The translations under genes and the position numbers were made by a program. DNA of 64,000 nt. Origin: Sphaerimonospora thailandensis. Lineage in GTDB: Bacteria > Actinomycetota > Actinomycetes > Streptosporangiales > Streptosporangiaceae. The stretch is taken from positions 62,001 to 126,000 of the forward strand of contig NZ_BOOG01000011.1 in assembly GCF_016863115.1 (NCBI RefSeq). Reading direction: 5' to 3'. This document shows positions 28,044 to 36,753 of the stretch, in pieces (the stretch's first letter is position 1; each line of letters opens with the position of its first letter). A model generated the notes under the pieces. That model saw only the letters and a program-made list of their open reading frames with translations, had not been told where the DNA came from and made no database searches.

Positions 28044-29420
28044 GTGAGTTTCGCGGACCGCCTCGAGCGTCCCGAGATCGTCATCGGCTGGAGCACCCGT
28101 GGCTTCCTGCGGCCAGGCAGTCCGATCGCGGCGGACGAGTTCGCCGTCGCCGGTCACTCGCTGTTCGGCGGGGCGTTCACCTGGCCGGTCATGGTGGCCA
28201 AGCGGTCGGCGCTGGAGCACAACCTCGCCGCGCTGGCCCGGTTCGCCGCGGAGCACGGCCTCGCTTTCGCGCCGCACGGCAAGACCACGATGTCTCCCGA
28301 GCTCTTCCAGGCCCAGCTCGACGCCGGCGCGTGGGGGATCTCCGCGGCGACGCCCGCCCAGGTGCTGGTCTGCCGGAAGTTCGGCGTGCCGCGCGTGCTG
28401 CTCGCCAACGAGATCTTCGATGTGGCGGCGCTTCGCTGGCTGGCCGCCGAGATCGAGCATTTCGAGTTCCTCTGCTATGTCGACTCCGTCGAGGGGGTGC
28501 GGGTTCTCGACGAGGCCGCCGGCGCCGTGCCGTTCCGGGTGCTCATCGAGCTCGGCCACGAGGGAGGCCGGACCGGCTGCCGGGGCACCGCCGCGCTGCT
28601 GGAGGTGGCCCAGGCGGTGCGCGAGGCCCGCGGAGTCGAGCTCGCGGGGGTCGCCTGCTATGAGGGCACCCAGCCGGGAGCGGACGGGGTGCGCGCCTTC
28701 CTGCGCGAGTTCCGCGAGGCGGCCGAGGCGGTGGCGCCGTACGTGACGGGCCGGCTGATCGTCTCGGCGGGCGGAAGCGCGTGGTTCGACCTGGTCGCCG
28801 AGGAGCTGTCGCCGCTGACCGGCGAGTCGGGCCTGAACGCGCTCGCCATCCTCCGGAGCGGCGCCTACATCGCCCACGACGACGGGTTCTACCGGGAGCA
28901 CACGCCGTACAACCGGATCGCGCCGGCGGCCGGAGGCCAGGCTGGGGGTCAGGCCGGGGGTCAGGTCGGAGGCCTGGCCGGGCTGCGACCGGCGCTGGAG
29001 GTGTGGGCGCAGGTGCTCTCGGTGCCGGAGCCGGGCCTGGCGTTCGTGGGCATGGGCAAGCGGGACGTCCCCTATGACCTGGACCTTCCGGTCGCCCGTG
29101 CCGTACGGCGCGGCCTGTCGGGCGAGACCAAGCCGATCAATGGGCCGAACCGGGATGAGCCCAATCGGGATGGGGCCAACCGGGACGGGCCGGACCAGGA
29201 CGGGCCGAAGGTCGTCAAGGTCTGGGACCAGCACGCCCAGATGGTGTGGCCCGCCCAGGGCGCGGCCGGGACGGGGGATCTGGGGCCGGGGGATCTGGGG
29301 CCGGGGGATCTGGTGGCCTTCGGCATCTCGCATCCGTGCACCGCGTTCGACAAGTGGCGGGTCATCCCGGTGGTCGACGACGATTACGTCGTGGTCGACC
29401 TGATCGCCACGTTCTTCTGA
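28044..29420 (+). CDS. D-amino-acid deaminase/aldolase (D-threonine aldolase-like, alanine-racemase fold)
   Basis: This 458-aa PLP enzyme belongs to the fold-III group (D-serine dehydratase / D-threonine aldolase like). LAFAPHGKTTMSPELFQ contains the PLP lysine, LIELGHEGGRTGCRG and GVACYEGTQPG line the barrel, and the C-terminal GISHPCTAFDKWRVIPVVD supplies the His/Cys metal site typical of this group. GTG 28044 lies near the family start. The chain is decorated with low-complexity inserts (AGGQAGGQAGG, NRDGPNRD-like, GDLGPGDLGP). It is followed 31 nt later by an unrecognised gene. A D-amino-acid substrate is inferred from the family. Confidence 0.88.
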   Translation: MSFADRLERPEIVIGWSTRGFLRPGSPIAADEFAVAGHSLFGGAFTWPVMVAKRSALEHNLAALARFAAEHGLAFAPHGKTTMSPELFQAQLDAGAWGISAATPAQVLVCRKFGVPRVLLANEIFDVAALRWLAAEIEHFEFLCYVDSVEGVRVLDEAAGAVPFRVLIELGHEGGRTGCRGTAALLEVAQAVREARGVELAGVACYEGTQPGADGVRAFLREFREAAEAVAPYVTGRLIVSAGGSAWFDLVAEELSPLTGESGLNALAILRSGAYIAHDDGFYREHTPYNRIAPAAGGQAGGQAGGQVGGLAGLRPALEVWAQVLSVPEPGLAFVGMGKRDVPYDLDLPVARAVRRGLSGETKPINGPNRDEPNRDGANRDGPDQDGPKVVKVWDQHAQMVWPAQGAAGTGDLGPGDLGPGDLVAFGISHPCTAFDKWRVIPVVDDDYVVVDLIATFF

Positions 29421-29451
29421 ACCTTCCGAGCTTTCCCAGGGAGCGGTGAGC

Positions 29452-30663
29452 ATGGACGGCGCCCTTTACGCCTTCGTCGAGGACTTCCGCGACGAAGGCG
29501 TGAACCAGGTCCTGGACCGCGTCACCGCGTACGGCCTGCGGGGTGTGACGGTCGCGGCGGCCTGCGAGCAGGCGAGGGACCTCACCCCGCACGGGGCGTC
29601 CCGGCTCACGCTGCGCCGGGACGGGGTGCACTTCCCGCCGCCCGAGGACGTGTTCGCCGGGCTGCGGCTCGTCCCGCCGGTCCAACCGGGGGCCGGGGAT
29701 CGGCCGCTCACCGAACTGCGCCGGGAATGCGATGAGCGGGGGCTCGAGCTGCACGGCTGGACGGTGTTCCTGCGCAACGCCGCGCTGGGCCAGGCTGATC
29801 TCGACGTCACGGTGCGCAGCTGCTTCGGCGACCGCGGTTCGCCGGCCGATCTGTGCCCGTCCCATCCCGACGTCCGGTCGTACGCTGTGGCGCTGGCCCG
29901 CGCGGTGGCCCGTCAGGGGGTGGACACGGTCGTGGCCGAGGCGCTGCACTTCGGCATGTTCGCGCACGGTTGCCACCATGAGCGCTGCTTCGTGGAGTTC
30001 GGGCCGATGGACGCTTTCCTGTTCGGCCTGTGCTTCTGCCATCACTGCATGCGCCGGGCGACCGATCTGGGCGTGAAGGCGGAGGTGGCCAGGGAGGAAT
30101 GCGCCAGGATCGTCGCGGGCGTGCTCGACGGCGACCCTCCCGCGGAGGGCGAGGTCACCCGGGCCGCTCTCACGGCCTACGCCGGGCCGGAGGTCGTGGC
30201 CTACGCCAGGGCGCGGTCCGAGAGTGTCACGTCGCTGGTCGCCGAGGTGTCCGCCGCCGTCACCGCCGAGGGCGCCGTGCTGACGTTCCTGGACGCCACC
30301 GGGGCCTGGAAGGGCTATGCCGACGGGCTGCCCCCGGCCGGGCTCGCCGCGCACGACGCCTGGCAGTTCGGGGTGGACCTGGTGGCCCTGGGCGATCTCG
30401 TGCCGTCGTTCGCCGTCCCCGCCTACGCCAGGGACCCGCGGCGGGTGGCCGAGGACCTGGCGGCCTACCGCCGCTCGATCGGCAAGAACCCGGTGCTGCG
30501 CGCGGTGCTGCGGCCGGGCGTCCCGGACGCCGACTCAGCGGAGCAGCTGGCGGCCAAGGTCCGCGAGGCAGGGGAGGCGGGGGCCGACGCCGTCGACTTC
30601 TACGCGTACGGCCTGGCCCCCTTCAGCGCACTCGACCGCATCCCCGCGGCGTTGGAAGGCTGA
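29452..30663 (+). CDS. Conserved hypothetical protein, barrel-like
   Basis: I do not recognise a characterised family. The 403-aa protein has no signal peptide. It has alternating strand/helix segments consistent with a TIM barrel (YGLRGVTVAAACEQA, LELHGWTVFLRN, VDTVVAEALHFGMF, GADAVDFYAYGLAPFSALD) and a cysteine motif LCFCHHCMRRATDLGV of the kind seen in uncharacterised glycosidase-like barrels. ATG 29452 has AGGGAG upstream. It directly follows the deaminase gene and likely shares its transcript. A carbohydrate or amino-sugar related role is possible but unproven. Confidence 0.7.
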   Translation: MDGALYAFVEDFRDEGVNQVLDRVTAYGLRGVTVAAACEQARDLTPHGASRLTLRRDGVHFPPPEDVFAGLRLVPPVQPGAGDRPLTELRRECDERGLELHGWTVFLRNAALGQADLDVTVRSCFGDRGSPADLCPSHPDVRSYAVALARAVARQGVDTVVAEALHFGMFAHGCHHERCFVEFGPMDAFLFGLCFCHHCMRRATDLGVKAEVAREECARIVAGVLDGDPPAEGEVTRAALTAYAGPEVVAYARARSESVTSLVAEVSAAVTAEGAVLTFLDATGAWKGYADGLPPAGLAAHDAWQFGVDLVALGDLVPSFAVPAYARDPRRVAEDLAAYRRSIGKNPVLRAVLRPGVPDADSAEQLAAKVREAGEAGADAVDFYAYGLAPFSALDRIPAALEG

Positions 30664-30688
30664 GCCTCCGGCGTTGGAAAGCTGATCC

Positions 30689-31684
30689 TCACCCGGACTC
30701 GCGGACGACGAGTTCGGTGGGGAGGATCACGGGATCGGCCGGGCCGCCCTCGAACAGGCCGAGCAGCAGCCGGACCATCGCGGCGGCCTGCTCGACCACC
30801 GGATGCCTCATGGTGGTCAGCGGCGGCTCGGTGTAGCGGGCGGCCTCTATGTCGTCGAACCCGACCACCGCGACGTCGTCCGGCACCCGCCGGCCGGCCT
30901 GCCGCAGCGTCTGCAGCGCGCCGACCGCCATGAGGTCGTTGGCGACGAACACCGCGTCCAGAGCGGGATCGTCCTCCAGCAGGTGCCGCATCGCGACCGC
31001 GCCGGACTCGCGGGTGAAGTCCCCGACCGCGACGATCGAGCGGCGGTCGGCGTCACGCAGCGCGTTCCGGTAGCCGGTGAGCCGGTCCTGCCCGGCGATC
31101 ATGTCCTGCGGTCCGGCGATGGTGGCGACGCGGCGTCGTCCCCGGTCCAGCAGGTGCCGCGCCGCCTTCTCCGCGCCGCCCACGTTGTCGTTGTCCACGT
31201 ACGGCAGGGGCACGGGCACGGCGGGCCTGCCGTACGAGACGACGGGGACGCCCATGCGGGCGATCGCGGCGGGCAGCGGGTCGGCGCCGTGCATGGAGAT
31301 CAGCATGACGCCGTCGACGTGACCGCCGGCGATGTACCGCTCGATCCTCGCATGGCTCTTGGCCGACCCGGCCAGCATCAGCACGACCTGCCGGTCGGCC
31401 GCCTCGAGCTCCAGGCTGGCCGAGCGGATGACGGTCGCGAACATCGGATCTTCGGAGAAGACCCGGGTCGGCGGCTCGGACACGACCAGGGCGATCGAGC
31501 CGGTCCGCTGGGTGACCAGGCTGCGCGCCGCCGAGTTGGGGACGTATCCCAGCTCGTCGACCGCGCGCAGCACCGCCTCCCTGATCTGCGGAGTGACGGT
31601 GAGCTGGCCGTTCACGACCCGGGAGACGGTCGCGCGGGACACCCCCGCCCGTGCCGCGACCGCCTCCAGCGTGGGTCGCCTCAT
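30689..31684 (-). CDS. LacI-family transcriptional regulator
   Basis: This 331-aa repressor has the N-terminal HTH and hinge helix (LEAVAARAGVSRATVSRVVN, VDELGYVPNSAARSLV) and a sugar-binding domain ending VVGFDDIEAARYTEPPLTTM. It is the last gene of the minus-strand beta-glucoside operon and abuts the GH1 stop without overlap. It is the obvious candidate to bind the AGCGCT-centred palindromes at 36333-36609. Its inducer is probably a beta-glucan oligosaccharide. Confidence 0.95.
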   Translation of the reverse strand: MRRPTLEAVAARAGVSRATVSRVVNGQLTVTPQIREAVLRAVDELGYVPNSAARSLVTQRTGSIALVVSEPPTRVFSEDPMFATVIRSASLELEAADRQVVLMLAGSAKSHARIERYIAGGHVDGVMLISMHGADPLPAAIARMGVPVVSYGRPAVPVPLPYVDNDNVGGAEKAARHLLDRGRRRVATIAGPQDMIAGQDRLTGYRNALRDADRRSIVAVGDFTRESGAVAMRHLLEDDPALDAVFVANDLMAVGALQTLRQAGRRVPDDVAVVGFDDIEAARYTEPPLTTMRHPVVEQAAAMVRLLLGLFEGGPADPVILPTELVVRESG

Positions 31685-33076
31685 TCATTCCCCCTGAAGC
31701 CCGTTGCGTTTGATGACTTCCCGATACCACAGCGCGCTGTCCTTGGGGAGGCGTCGCTGGGTCGTGAAGTCGACGTACACGATTCCGAACCTCTTGTGGT
31801 AGCCGTAGGCCCACTCGAAGTTGTCCAGTAGGGACCATACGAGATAACCGCGTAGGTCCACACCGGCGGTGATCGCGGCGTGCGCGGCTCGCAGGTGCCC
31901 GTCGAGGTAGTGGATCCTGTCGGGGTCCGGGACGCGGTCGTCTCTCACCTCGTCGTCGAAGGCCGCGCCGTTCTCGGTGATCAGCAGTCCGACCTCGGGA
32001 TAATCACGCGAGAGCCGTACGAGAAGGGACTCCAGGCCCGCCGGTTCGATGGGCCAGCCCATCGCGGTCACCGGTCCCGTAGGCGGTTCGAACCGGATGT
32101 CCTCGGTGCCGGGATAAGCCGGATTGGCCGGCTCGCCGGGCGAGCGCGAGACGGTCGTGGGGCAGTAGTAGTTGACCCCGAGCAGCTCGATCGGCTGGTG
32201 GATCACGGCGAGATCGCCGTCCCCGATGTGCTCGAGGCCCCCGTGCCGGGCCGCGATCTCCAGCACCTCCGCCGGGTAGCGCCCGCGCAGCGCGGGGTCG
32301 AGGAACTGCCGGTTCAGCAGCGCGTCCACCCGTGCCACGGCTTCCTCGTCCTTACCCAGCACCGTGCCGAGGTTGAGGGTGAGCGCCAGTTCTGCCGCGC
32401 CGGCCGAACGCAGGGCCGAGACCGCCAGGCCATGTCCGAGCAGCAGGTGGTGCGCCGCCCGGAACCCCTCGGCCGGGCTGTGCCGCCCGGGCGCGTGCAC
32501 CCCGGAGCAGTAGCCGAGGAACGCCGACACCCAGGGCTCGTTCAGGGTCGTCCAGGTCCGCACTCGGTCGCCGAGCCGGTCGTGTACGGCCAGGGCGTAG
32601 TCGGCGAACCGGAAGGCCGTGTCCCGGTTGGTCCAGCCGCCCAGGTCCTCCAGCGGCTGGGGCAGGTCCCAGTGGTAGAGCGTGGCGTAGGGGGCGATGC
32701 CCTGGTCGAGCAGCTCATCCACCAGCCGGTCGTAGAAGTCGAGACCGTCCGGGTTGACCGGCCCGGCCCCGGTCGGCTGGATTCGCGGCCAGGCGATCGA
32801 GAAGCGGTACGCCTTCAGGCCGAGGTCGGCCATGAGCCGGACGTCCTCGGCGTACCGGTGGTAGTGGTCGCAGGCGACGTCGCCGGTGTGGCCGTCGGCC
32901 ACCTTCTCCGGAGTGTGGGAGAACGTGTCCCAGATCGACGCGCCCCGGCCGCCCGCCGTGACCGCGCCCTCGATCTGGTACGACGCCGTCGCGGCGCCCC
33001 AGATGAAGCCGTCAGGGAAGCGGCCGAAGTCGTCAGGGAAAGGGAAGCGGTCGAAGCCGTCGGGAAAGACCGTCAT
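31685..33076 (-). CDS. GH1 beta-glucosidase
   Basis: This retaining GH1 beta-glucosidase has 463 aa, the usual length. The acid/base Glu is in TLNEPWVSAF (about residue 180) and the nucleophile Glu in LLITENGAAFDDE (about residue 368). FIWGAATASYQIEGA is the N-terminal GH1 signature, and WSLLDNFEWAYGYHKRFGIV is the aglycone-side C-terminal motif. There is no signal peptide, so it likely acts in the cytoplasm on imported disaccharides from the adjacent ABC importer. The start overlaps the permease stop by 4 nt. Confidence 0.96.
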   Translation of the reverse strand: MTVFPDGFDRFPFPDDFGRFPDGFIWGAATASYQIEGAVTAGGRGASIWDTFSHTPEKVADGHTGDVACDHYHRYAEDVRLMADLGLKAYRFSIAWPRIQPTGAGPVNPDGLDFYDRLVDELLDQGIAPYATLYHWDLPQPLEDLGGWTNRDTAFRFADYALAVHDRLGDRVRTWTTLNEPWVSAFLGYCSGVHAPGRHSPAEGFRAAHHLLLGHGLAVSALRSAGAAELALTLNLGTVLGKDEEAVARVDALLNRQFLDPALRGRYPAEVLEIAARHGGLEHIGDGDLAVIHQPIELLGVNYYCPTTVSRSPGEPANPAYPGTEDIRFEPPTGPVTAMGWPIEPAGLESLLVRLSRDYPEVGLLITENGAAFDDEVRDDRVPDPDRIHYLDGHLRAAHAAITAGVDLRGYLVWSLLDNFEWAYGYHKRFGIVYVDFTTQRRLPKDSALWYREVIKRNGLQGE

Positions 33077-33906
33077 CCCTTAACAGCTCCCTGCATGATT
33101 CCTCCGATGATCTGCTTTCCGAGCATGACGAAGATGAGCACGAGCGGCAAGGTCGCCACCGCCGTGCCGGTCAGGCCGAGGGTGAAGTCCCTGACGTACC
33201 CGCTGGCGAGCTGGGACAGCGCGACCTGCACCGTCGGGTTGTCCGGGGTGAGGACGACCAGCGGCCAGAAGTAGTCGTTCCAGGCGGTCATGAACGTGAG
33301 CATGCCGAGCACCGCCGCGGCCGGGCGGGCGGCCGGGATGACGATGTGCCAGAAGAGGCGCCACGTGCCGCAGCCGTCCATCCGCCCGGCCTCCAGCAGC
33401 TCGGTGGGCAGCGCGCGGCTCAGATACTGCGTCATGAAGAACACGCCGAACGCGCTGACCAGCGCGGGAACGATGACCGCGTACATCGTCCCGGTCCACT
33501 CAAGTTTGATCATGAGCATGTAGAGCGGGATGATGCCGAGCTGCGTCGGCACCATCATCGTCACCACCGTCAGCAGGAGCAGCGCGTTCCGCCCGCGGAA
33601 GCGCAGCTTGGCGAAGGCGAAGCCGGCCAGCGTGGAGAAGAGCATCACCGAGAGCGTGATCGCGCCGGCCACGATGACCGAGTTGAGCAGCGCCAGCGCG
33701 AACGGCGCGGTGTCGAAGACCCGCCCCACGTTGGCGAAGAAGTTGCCGCCGGGCAGCAGCGGCGGCGGCACCTCCGCGAGCGCGGCGTTGTCGTGCGAGG
33801 CGACGATCACACTCCAGTAGATGGGGAAGGCCGAGAAGAACGCCACCGCGGTGAGTGTGAGATAGGTGAGCGGATGCCTGCGCAGCGATCTGAATGGCGA
33901 TCTCAA
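33073..33906 (-). CDS. Carbohydrate ABC transporter permease (MalG-type)
   Basis: This 277-aa permease has six TM helices and the EAA loop ELLEAGRMDGCGTWRLFWHI followed by VIPAARPAAA. TTG 33906 is chosen because it overlaps the upstream permease stop as TTGA, has AGGTGG just upstream, and gives the normal N-terminus (PLTYLTLTAVAFFSAFPIYW). The longer open frame upstream is a shadow of the other permease. It pairs with the permease at 33903-34925; the ATPase is not encoded here and is probably a shared MsiK-type protein elsewhere. Confidence 0.93.
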   Translation of the reverse strand: MRSPFRSLRRHPLTYLTLTAVAFFSAFPIYWSVIVASHDNAALAEVPPPLLPGGNFFANVGRVFDTAPFALALLNSVIVAGAITLSVMLFSTLAGFAFAKLRFRGRNALLLLTVVTMMVPTQLGIIPLYMLMIKLEWTGTMYAVIVPALVSAFGVFFMTQYLSRALPTELLEAGRMDGCGTWRLFWHIVIPAARPAAAVLGMLTFMTAWNDYFWPLVVLTPDNPTVQVALSQLASGYVRDFTLGLTGTAVATLPLVLIFVMLGKQIIGGIMQGAVKG

Positions 33907-34925
33907 TCCAGTCCACCTCGCATGCGCCGTACGACCAGGTAGTTGAAGCCCACGACGAGGACCACGAGCAGGAACATCACCCACGCGGCCGCCGAGGCGT
34001 AGCCGAACTCGAAACTCCGGAATCCTTTCTCGTAGAGGTAGAGCGCCAGGGTCTGGAACTGCCTGTCGGTGCCGCCGGTCACGGCGGCGCCATTGCTGAC
34101 CTGCGCGCCGAACAGCAGCGGCTCGGCGATGATCTGCATCGAGCCGATCGTGGTGACGATGACCGTGAAGATGATCGTCGGACGGATCATCGGGATCGTG
34201 ATCCGCCGGAGCTGCTTGGCGCCGGACGCCCCGTCGAGGGTCGCGGCCTCGTACAGCTCGCGTGGCACGGCCTGCATCGCGGCGAGGTAGATGAGCGTGT
34301 TGTAGCCCGTCCACCGCCACATGATCATCACGGCGATCGCGATGTGCGAGCTGCCCACGCCGGCCTGCCAGTTCACCGGGTCGATCCCGAAGACGCCGAG
34401 CACCAGGTTGACCAGCCCGAACTCACGTCCGAACAGCTGGCTGAAGATGACCACCACGGCGACGACGCTCGTCACGTTGGGCAGCAGCAGCGTGATCCGC
34501 CACAGCGTCTGCGCGCGCAGCGGCCGGTTCAGCAGGTGCGCGAGCACCAGCGCCAGCGCGAGCTGGGGGATCGCCGACAGCAGCCCGATGGACAGGGTGT
34601 TGAACGCCGCGTTCCAGAAGTAGCCGTCGGTGAAGAGCTCGCGGTAGTTCTCCAGGCCGATGAACGGGTTCTCGCTGCTCAGCAGGTTCCAGTCGTGCAG
34701 CGAGACCCAGGCCGTGTAGATCAGCGGGAAGACGCCGAAGGCCGCGAAGAGCAGGAAGAAAGGAGAGACGAAGGTGTACGGCGTGGCCGTACGCCCCAGC
34801 CGGCGGCTCAGGCGGGCGACCAGTGGCCGACGGCCGCCGCCTGCCCGGGCCGCGCGGGCCGGGGCAGGCGGTCGGCTCTCCTGTTCGACGAACGAACGGG
34901 TCGAGGAACTGCTTTCTCGGGGCAT
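33903..34925 (-). CDS. Carbohydrate ABC transporter permease (MalF-type)
   Basis: This 340-aa permease has about six TM helices, a short basic N-terminus, and the EAA loop ELYEAATLDGASGAKQLRRI followed by TIPMIRPT. ATG 34925 is used because the lipoprotein gene ends at 34931 and the natural first helix (TPYTFVSPFFLLFAAFGVFP) follows at residue ~48. It couples to the MalG-type permease through a 4-nt overlap. Confidence 0.93.
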   Translation of the reverse strand: MPRESSSSTRSFVEQESRPPAPARAARAGGGRRPLVARLSRRLGRTATPYTFVSPFFLLFAAFGVFPLIYTAWVSLHDWNLLSSENPFIGLENYRELFTDGYFWNAAFNTLSIGLLSAIPQLALALVLAHLLNRPLRAQTLWRITLLLPNVTSVVAVVVIFSQLFGREFGLVNLVLGVFGIDPVNWQAGVGSSHIAIAVMIMWRWTGYNTLIYLAAMQAVPRELYEAATLDGASGAKQLRRITIPMIRPTIIFTVIVTTIGSMQIIAEPLLFGAQVSNGAAVTGGTDRQFQTLALYLYEKGFRSFEFGYASAAAWVMFLLVVLVVGFNYLVVRRMRGGLD

Positions 34926-34930
34926 CCGGG

Positions 34931-36295
34931 CTACTTGATGTTCTCGACGTCCTTGAGGACCTGGGCCCACGCCTCGTCGGGCTTCTGACGGCCCTGCTCG
35001 ACCCGGCCGAGGCCGTTGCCGATCGCCGTCCGCACGTCGCCCTCACGGGGGCCGAGGTGCTGGGGCTTGAGGTTCCTGACCGCGTCAGAGTAGATCTTGC
35101 CGACCGGGGCGCCGTTGAAGAAGTCCTTCGTGAAGTTCTGGATGTCCGGCTGGTCGTACAGTGCGGGGGTCGACGGGAAGTTGCCGATGGCCTTGAACAC
35201 GGCGGCCTGGCTCTGCGTCGACGTCAGGAAGTCGGCCAGCTCGGCGGCCTCCTTGGGGTGCTTGCTCTGCTTCGGCACGGTGAGATGGGTGCCGCCGGCG
35301 TTGCCCGCCCCTCCGGGGACAGCGGCGATGTCCCACTTGCCGGCCGCGCTCTTGGCCTGGTCCTGGATGTAGGCGGTCATCCACGCCGGGCAGATGATCG
35401 TGGCGAAGGAGTCCTTGGCGAATCCGGTGTTCCACTCGGGGGTCCAGGCGCCGATCTTGGCGGACAGGCCGTCCTCGATCATCTGGACCGACAGGTCCCA
35501 TGCCTTCTTGACGTCCGGATTGGTGCCCACGACGATGTTGTCCTGAGCGTCGTAGACGCCGACCGGCGCCTGGGCGATCATCGCACGCATGATCTCACCG
35601 GGGCTGTCGAAGAACTTGGTGTCCTTGGGCGCCGCGGCGGCGAACTTCTTGCCGGTCTCGATGTACTGCTCCCACGTGGGCCACAGGGCCGACACCTCGT
35701 CACGCCCGGTCGGCAGCCCGGCCTTCTCGAACAGGTCGGTGCGGTAGCACATGGCCAGGCCGCCGACGTCGGTGCCGAGGCCGATGATGGAGCCGTCGGG
35801 GGCGAGGCCCTGCTGCCACTTCCAGTCGAGGTAGTCGCTCTGCCGCTTGTCCAGCCCGAACTGCTTGAGGTCGACGAATTTATCCGGCTGCGGGGTGAAT
35901 CGACTGATGTAGCCGACCTCGATGGCCTCGACGTCCGCCGCACCCGCGCCGGTGGCCAGGTGGGTGGCGAGGTTCGTGTGATGGTCGTCGGCGGCCGCCT
36001 GGCGCTCCTCGATCTCGACGTTCGGGTGCGTCTTCTTGAACTCCTCATACAGCGGTTTGAAGCCGAAGTCGCCGAACAGCCCCACCGTCAGCTTGATCTT
36101 CTCAGTCGATCCGCCGGAGCCGCCCGACTGGGGGGAGGTGTCACTTCCGCCGCCGCACGCGGCCGCGGTGAGGGTCAGCAGGGTGGCGGCGAGCATGGGG
36201 GCGGCGAACCGGGTTACGCGATTTATCCGAGTTATCCGGGTTATCTGGGTTAACCGGGTTGTCCGGGCTGAGGGGGAGACGCGGGGGATGCTCAT
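34931..36295 (-). CDS. Extracellular solute-binding lipoprotein of the sugar ABC importer
   Basis: This 454-aa family 1 solute-binding protein has the lipobox LTAAACGGG (Cys about residue 47), after which the mature protein would be lipid-anchored outside the membrane. Typical fold segments are VGLFGDFGFKPLYEEFKKTH and LADFLTSTQSQAAVFKAIGN. ATG 36295 has AAGGAGGG upstream. The first ~30 residues are a TRITRINRVTR repeat, and ATG 36196 just before the hydrophobic core is an alternative. It is the first gene of the importer-GH1-LacI operon; beta-glucan oligosaccharides are the likely ligand. Confidence 0.92.
   Translation of the reverse strand: MSIPRVSPSARTTRLTQITRITRINRVTRFAAPMLAATLLTLTAAACGGGSDTSPQSGGSGGSTEKIKLTVGLFGDFGFKPLYEEFKKTHPNVEIEERQAAADDHHTNLATHLATGAGAADVEAIEVGYISRFTPQPDKFVDLKQFGLDKRQSDYLDWKWQQGLAPDGSIIGLGTDVGGLAMCYRTDLFEKAGLPTGRDEVSALWPTWEQYIETGKKFAAAAPKDTKFFDSPGEIMRAMIAQAPVGVYDAQDNIVVGTNPDVKKAWDLSVQMIEDGLSAKIGAWTPEWNTGFAKDSFATIICPAWMTAYIQDQAKSAAGKWDIAAVPGGAGNAGGTHLTVPKQSKHPKEAAELADFLTSTQSQAAVFKAIGNFPSTPALYDQPDIQNFTKDFFNGAPVGKIYSDAVRNLKPQHLGPREGDVRTAIGNGLGRVEQGRQKPDEAWAQVLKDVENIK
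36213..36266. repeat. Six tandem 9-bp units at the start of the solute-binding protein gene
   Basis: The units resemble GTTATCCGG (plus strand) and encode alternating TRI/TRL tripeptides in the N-region of the signal peptide, adding positive charge before the hydrophobic core. Confidence 0.8.
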
Positions 36296-36332
36296 GAACC
36301 CTCCTTGGGCTCCGCGTACTTATGATCTTGAG

Positions 36333-36609
36333 GAGAGCGCTCTCTGTGTCTTCCAGAGCACAGGTTGGTCCGCGGTGCGCGTGGCGTCAATACGTGGATC
36401 AGTAACGATTCTCGTTATCTGGGATTCACGTCGGACGGAGGTGGGAGAGCGCTTTCTCCCCGTGGACGCGGGGCCTGGCCGGGAGCCTCCGCTCGTGGGC
36501 GGAGCTCTCGGCGGAGAGGGCCGCGACAAGACCGCCGATCCGGAGAGCCGTTAGAGAGCGCTCTCTCCATTTGCCCAAGTCAAGAGCTATCTGATGGGAA
36601 AGCGCTCTC
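36333..36609. promoter_or_regulatory. Four LacI-type operators in the divergent beta-glucan promoter region
   Basis: The palindromes centre on AGCGCT: GAGAGCGCTCTC (36333-36344, perfect), GGGAGAGCGCTTTCTCCC (36443-36460, one mismatch pair), AGAGAGCGCTCTCT (36553-36566, perfect) and GAAAGCGCTCTC (36598-36609). They resemble known actinobacterial CebR/CelR-type sites. Two lie nearer each divergent gene, so both the importer operon and the GH16 gene are likely repressed by the linked LacI protein. The 458-bp gap holds no gene. Confidence 0.8.
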
Positions 36610-36753
36610 GCAAACTCTACTTGGACACTTGACTGAGGTCGGATGAAGGGGGAAAGTGTCGGCAGGTCGGCCCGCGGCGAGCGGGCCGTACCCCCAACCC
36701 CCCACCCCCATTCCACCTGCCCTCGACGAATCTCCGTGCAAGGAGATCCGCAC

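Noticed and set aside
24606-29453. A 1615-codon minus-strand open frame
   Set aside because: It lies opposite the kinase fusion and deaminase genes, is extremely His/Arg/Gln/Gly-rich and has no motif; it is an antisense shadow produced by high GC3.
33907-34320. N-terminal extension of the MalG-type permease frame
   Set aside because: It is antiparallel-composition shadow sequence over the other permease; the TTGA overlap at 33906 gives a normal-length protein.
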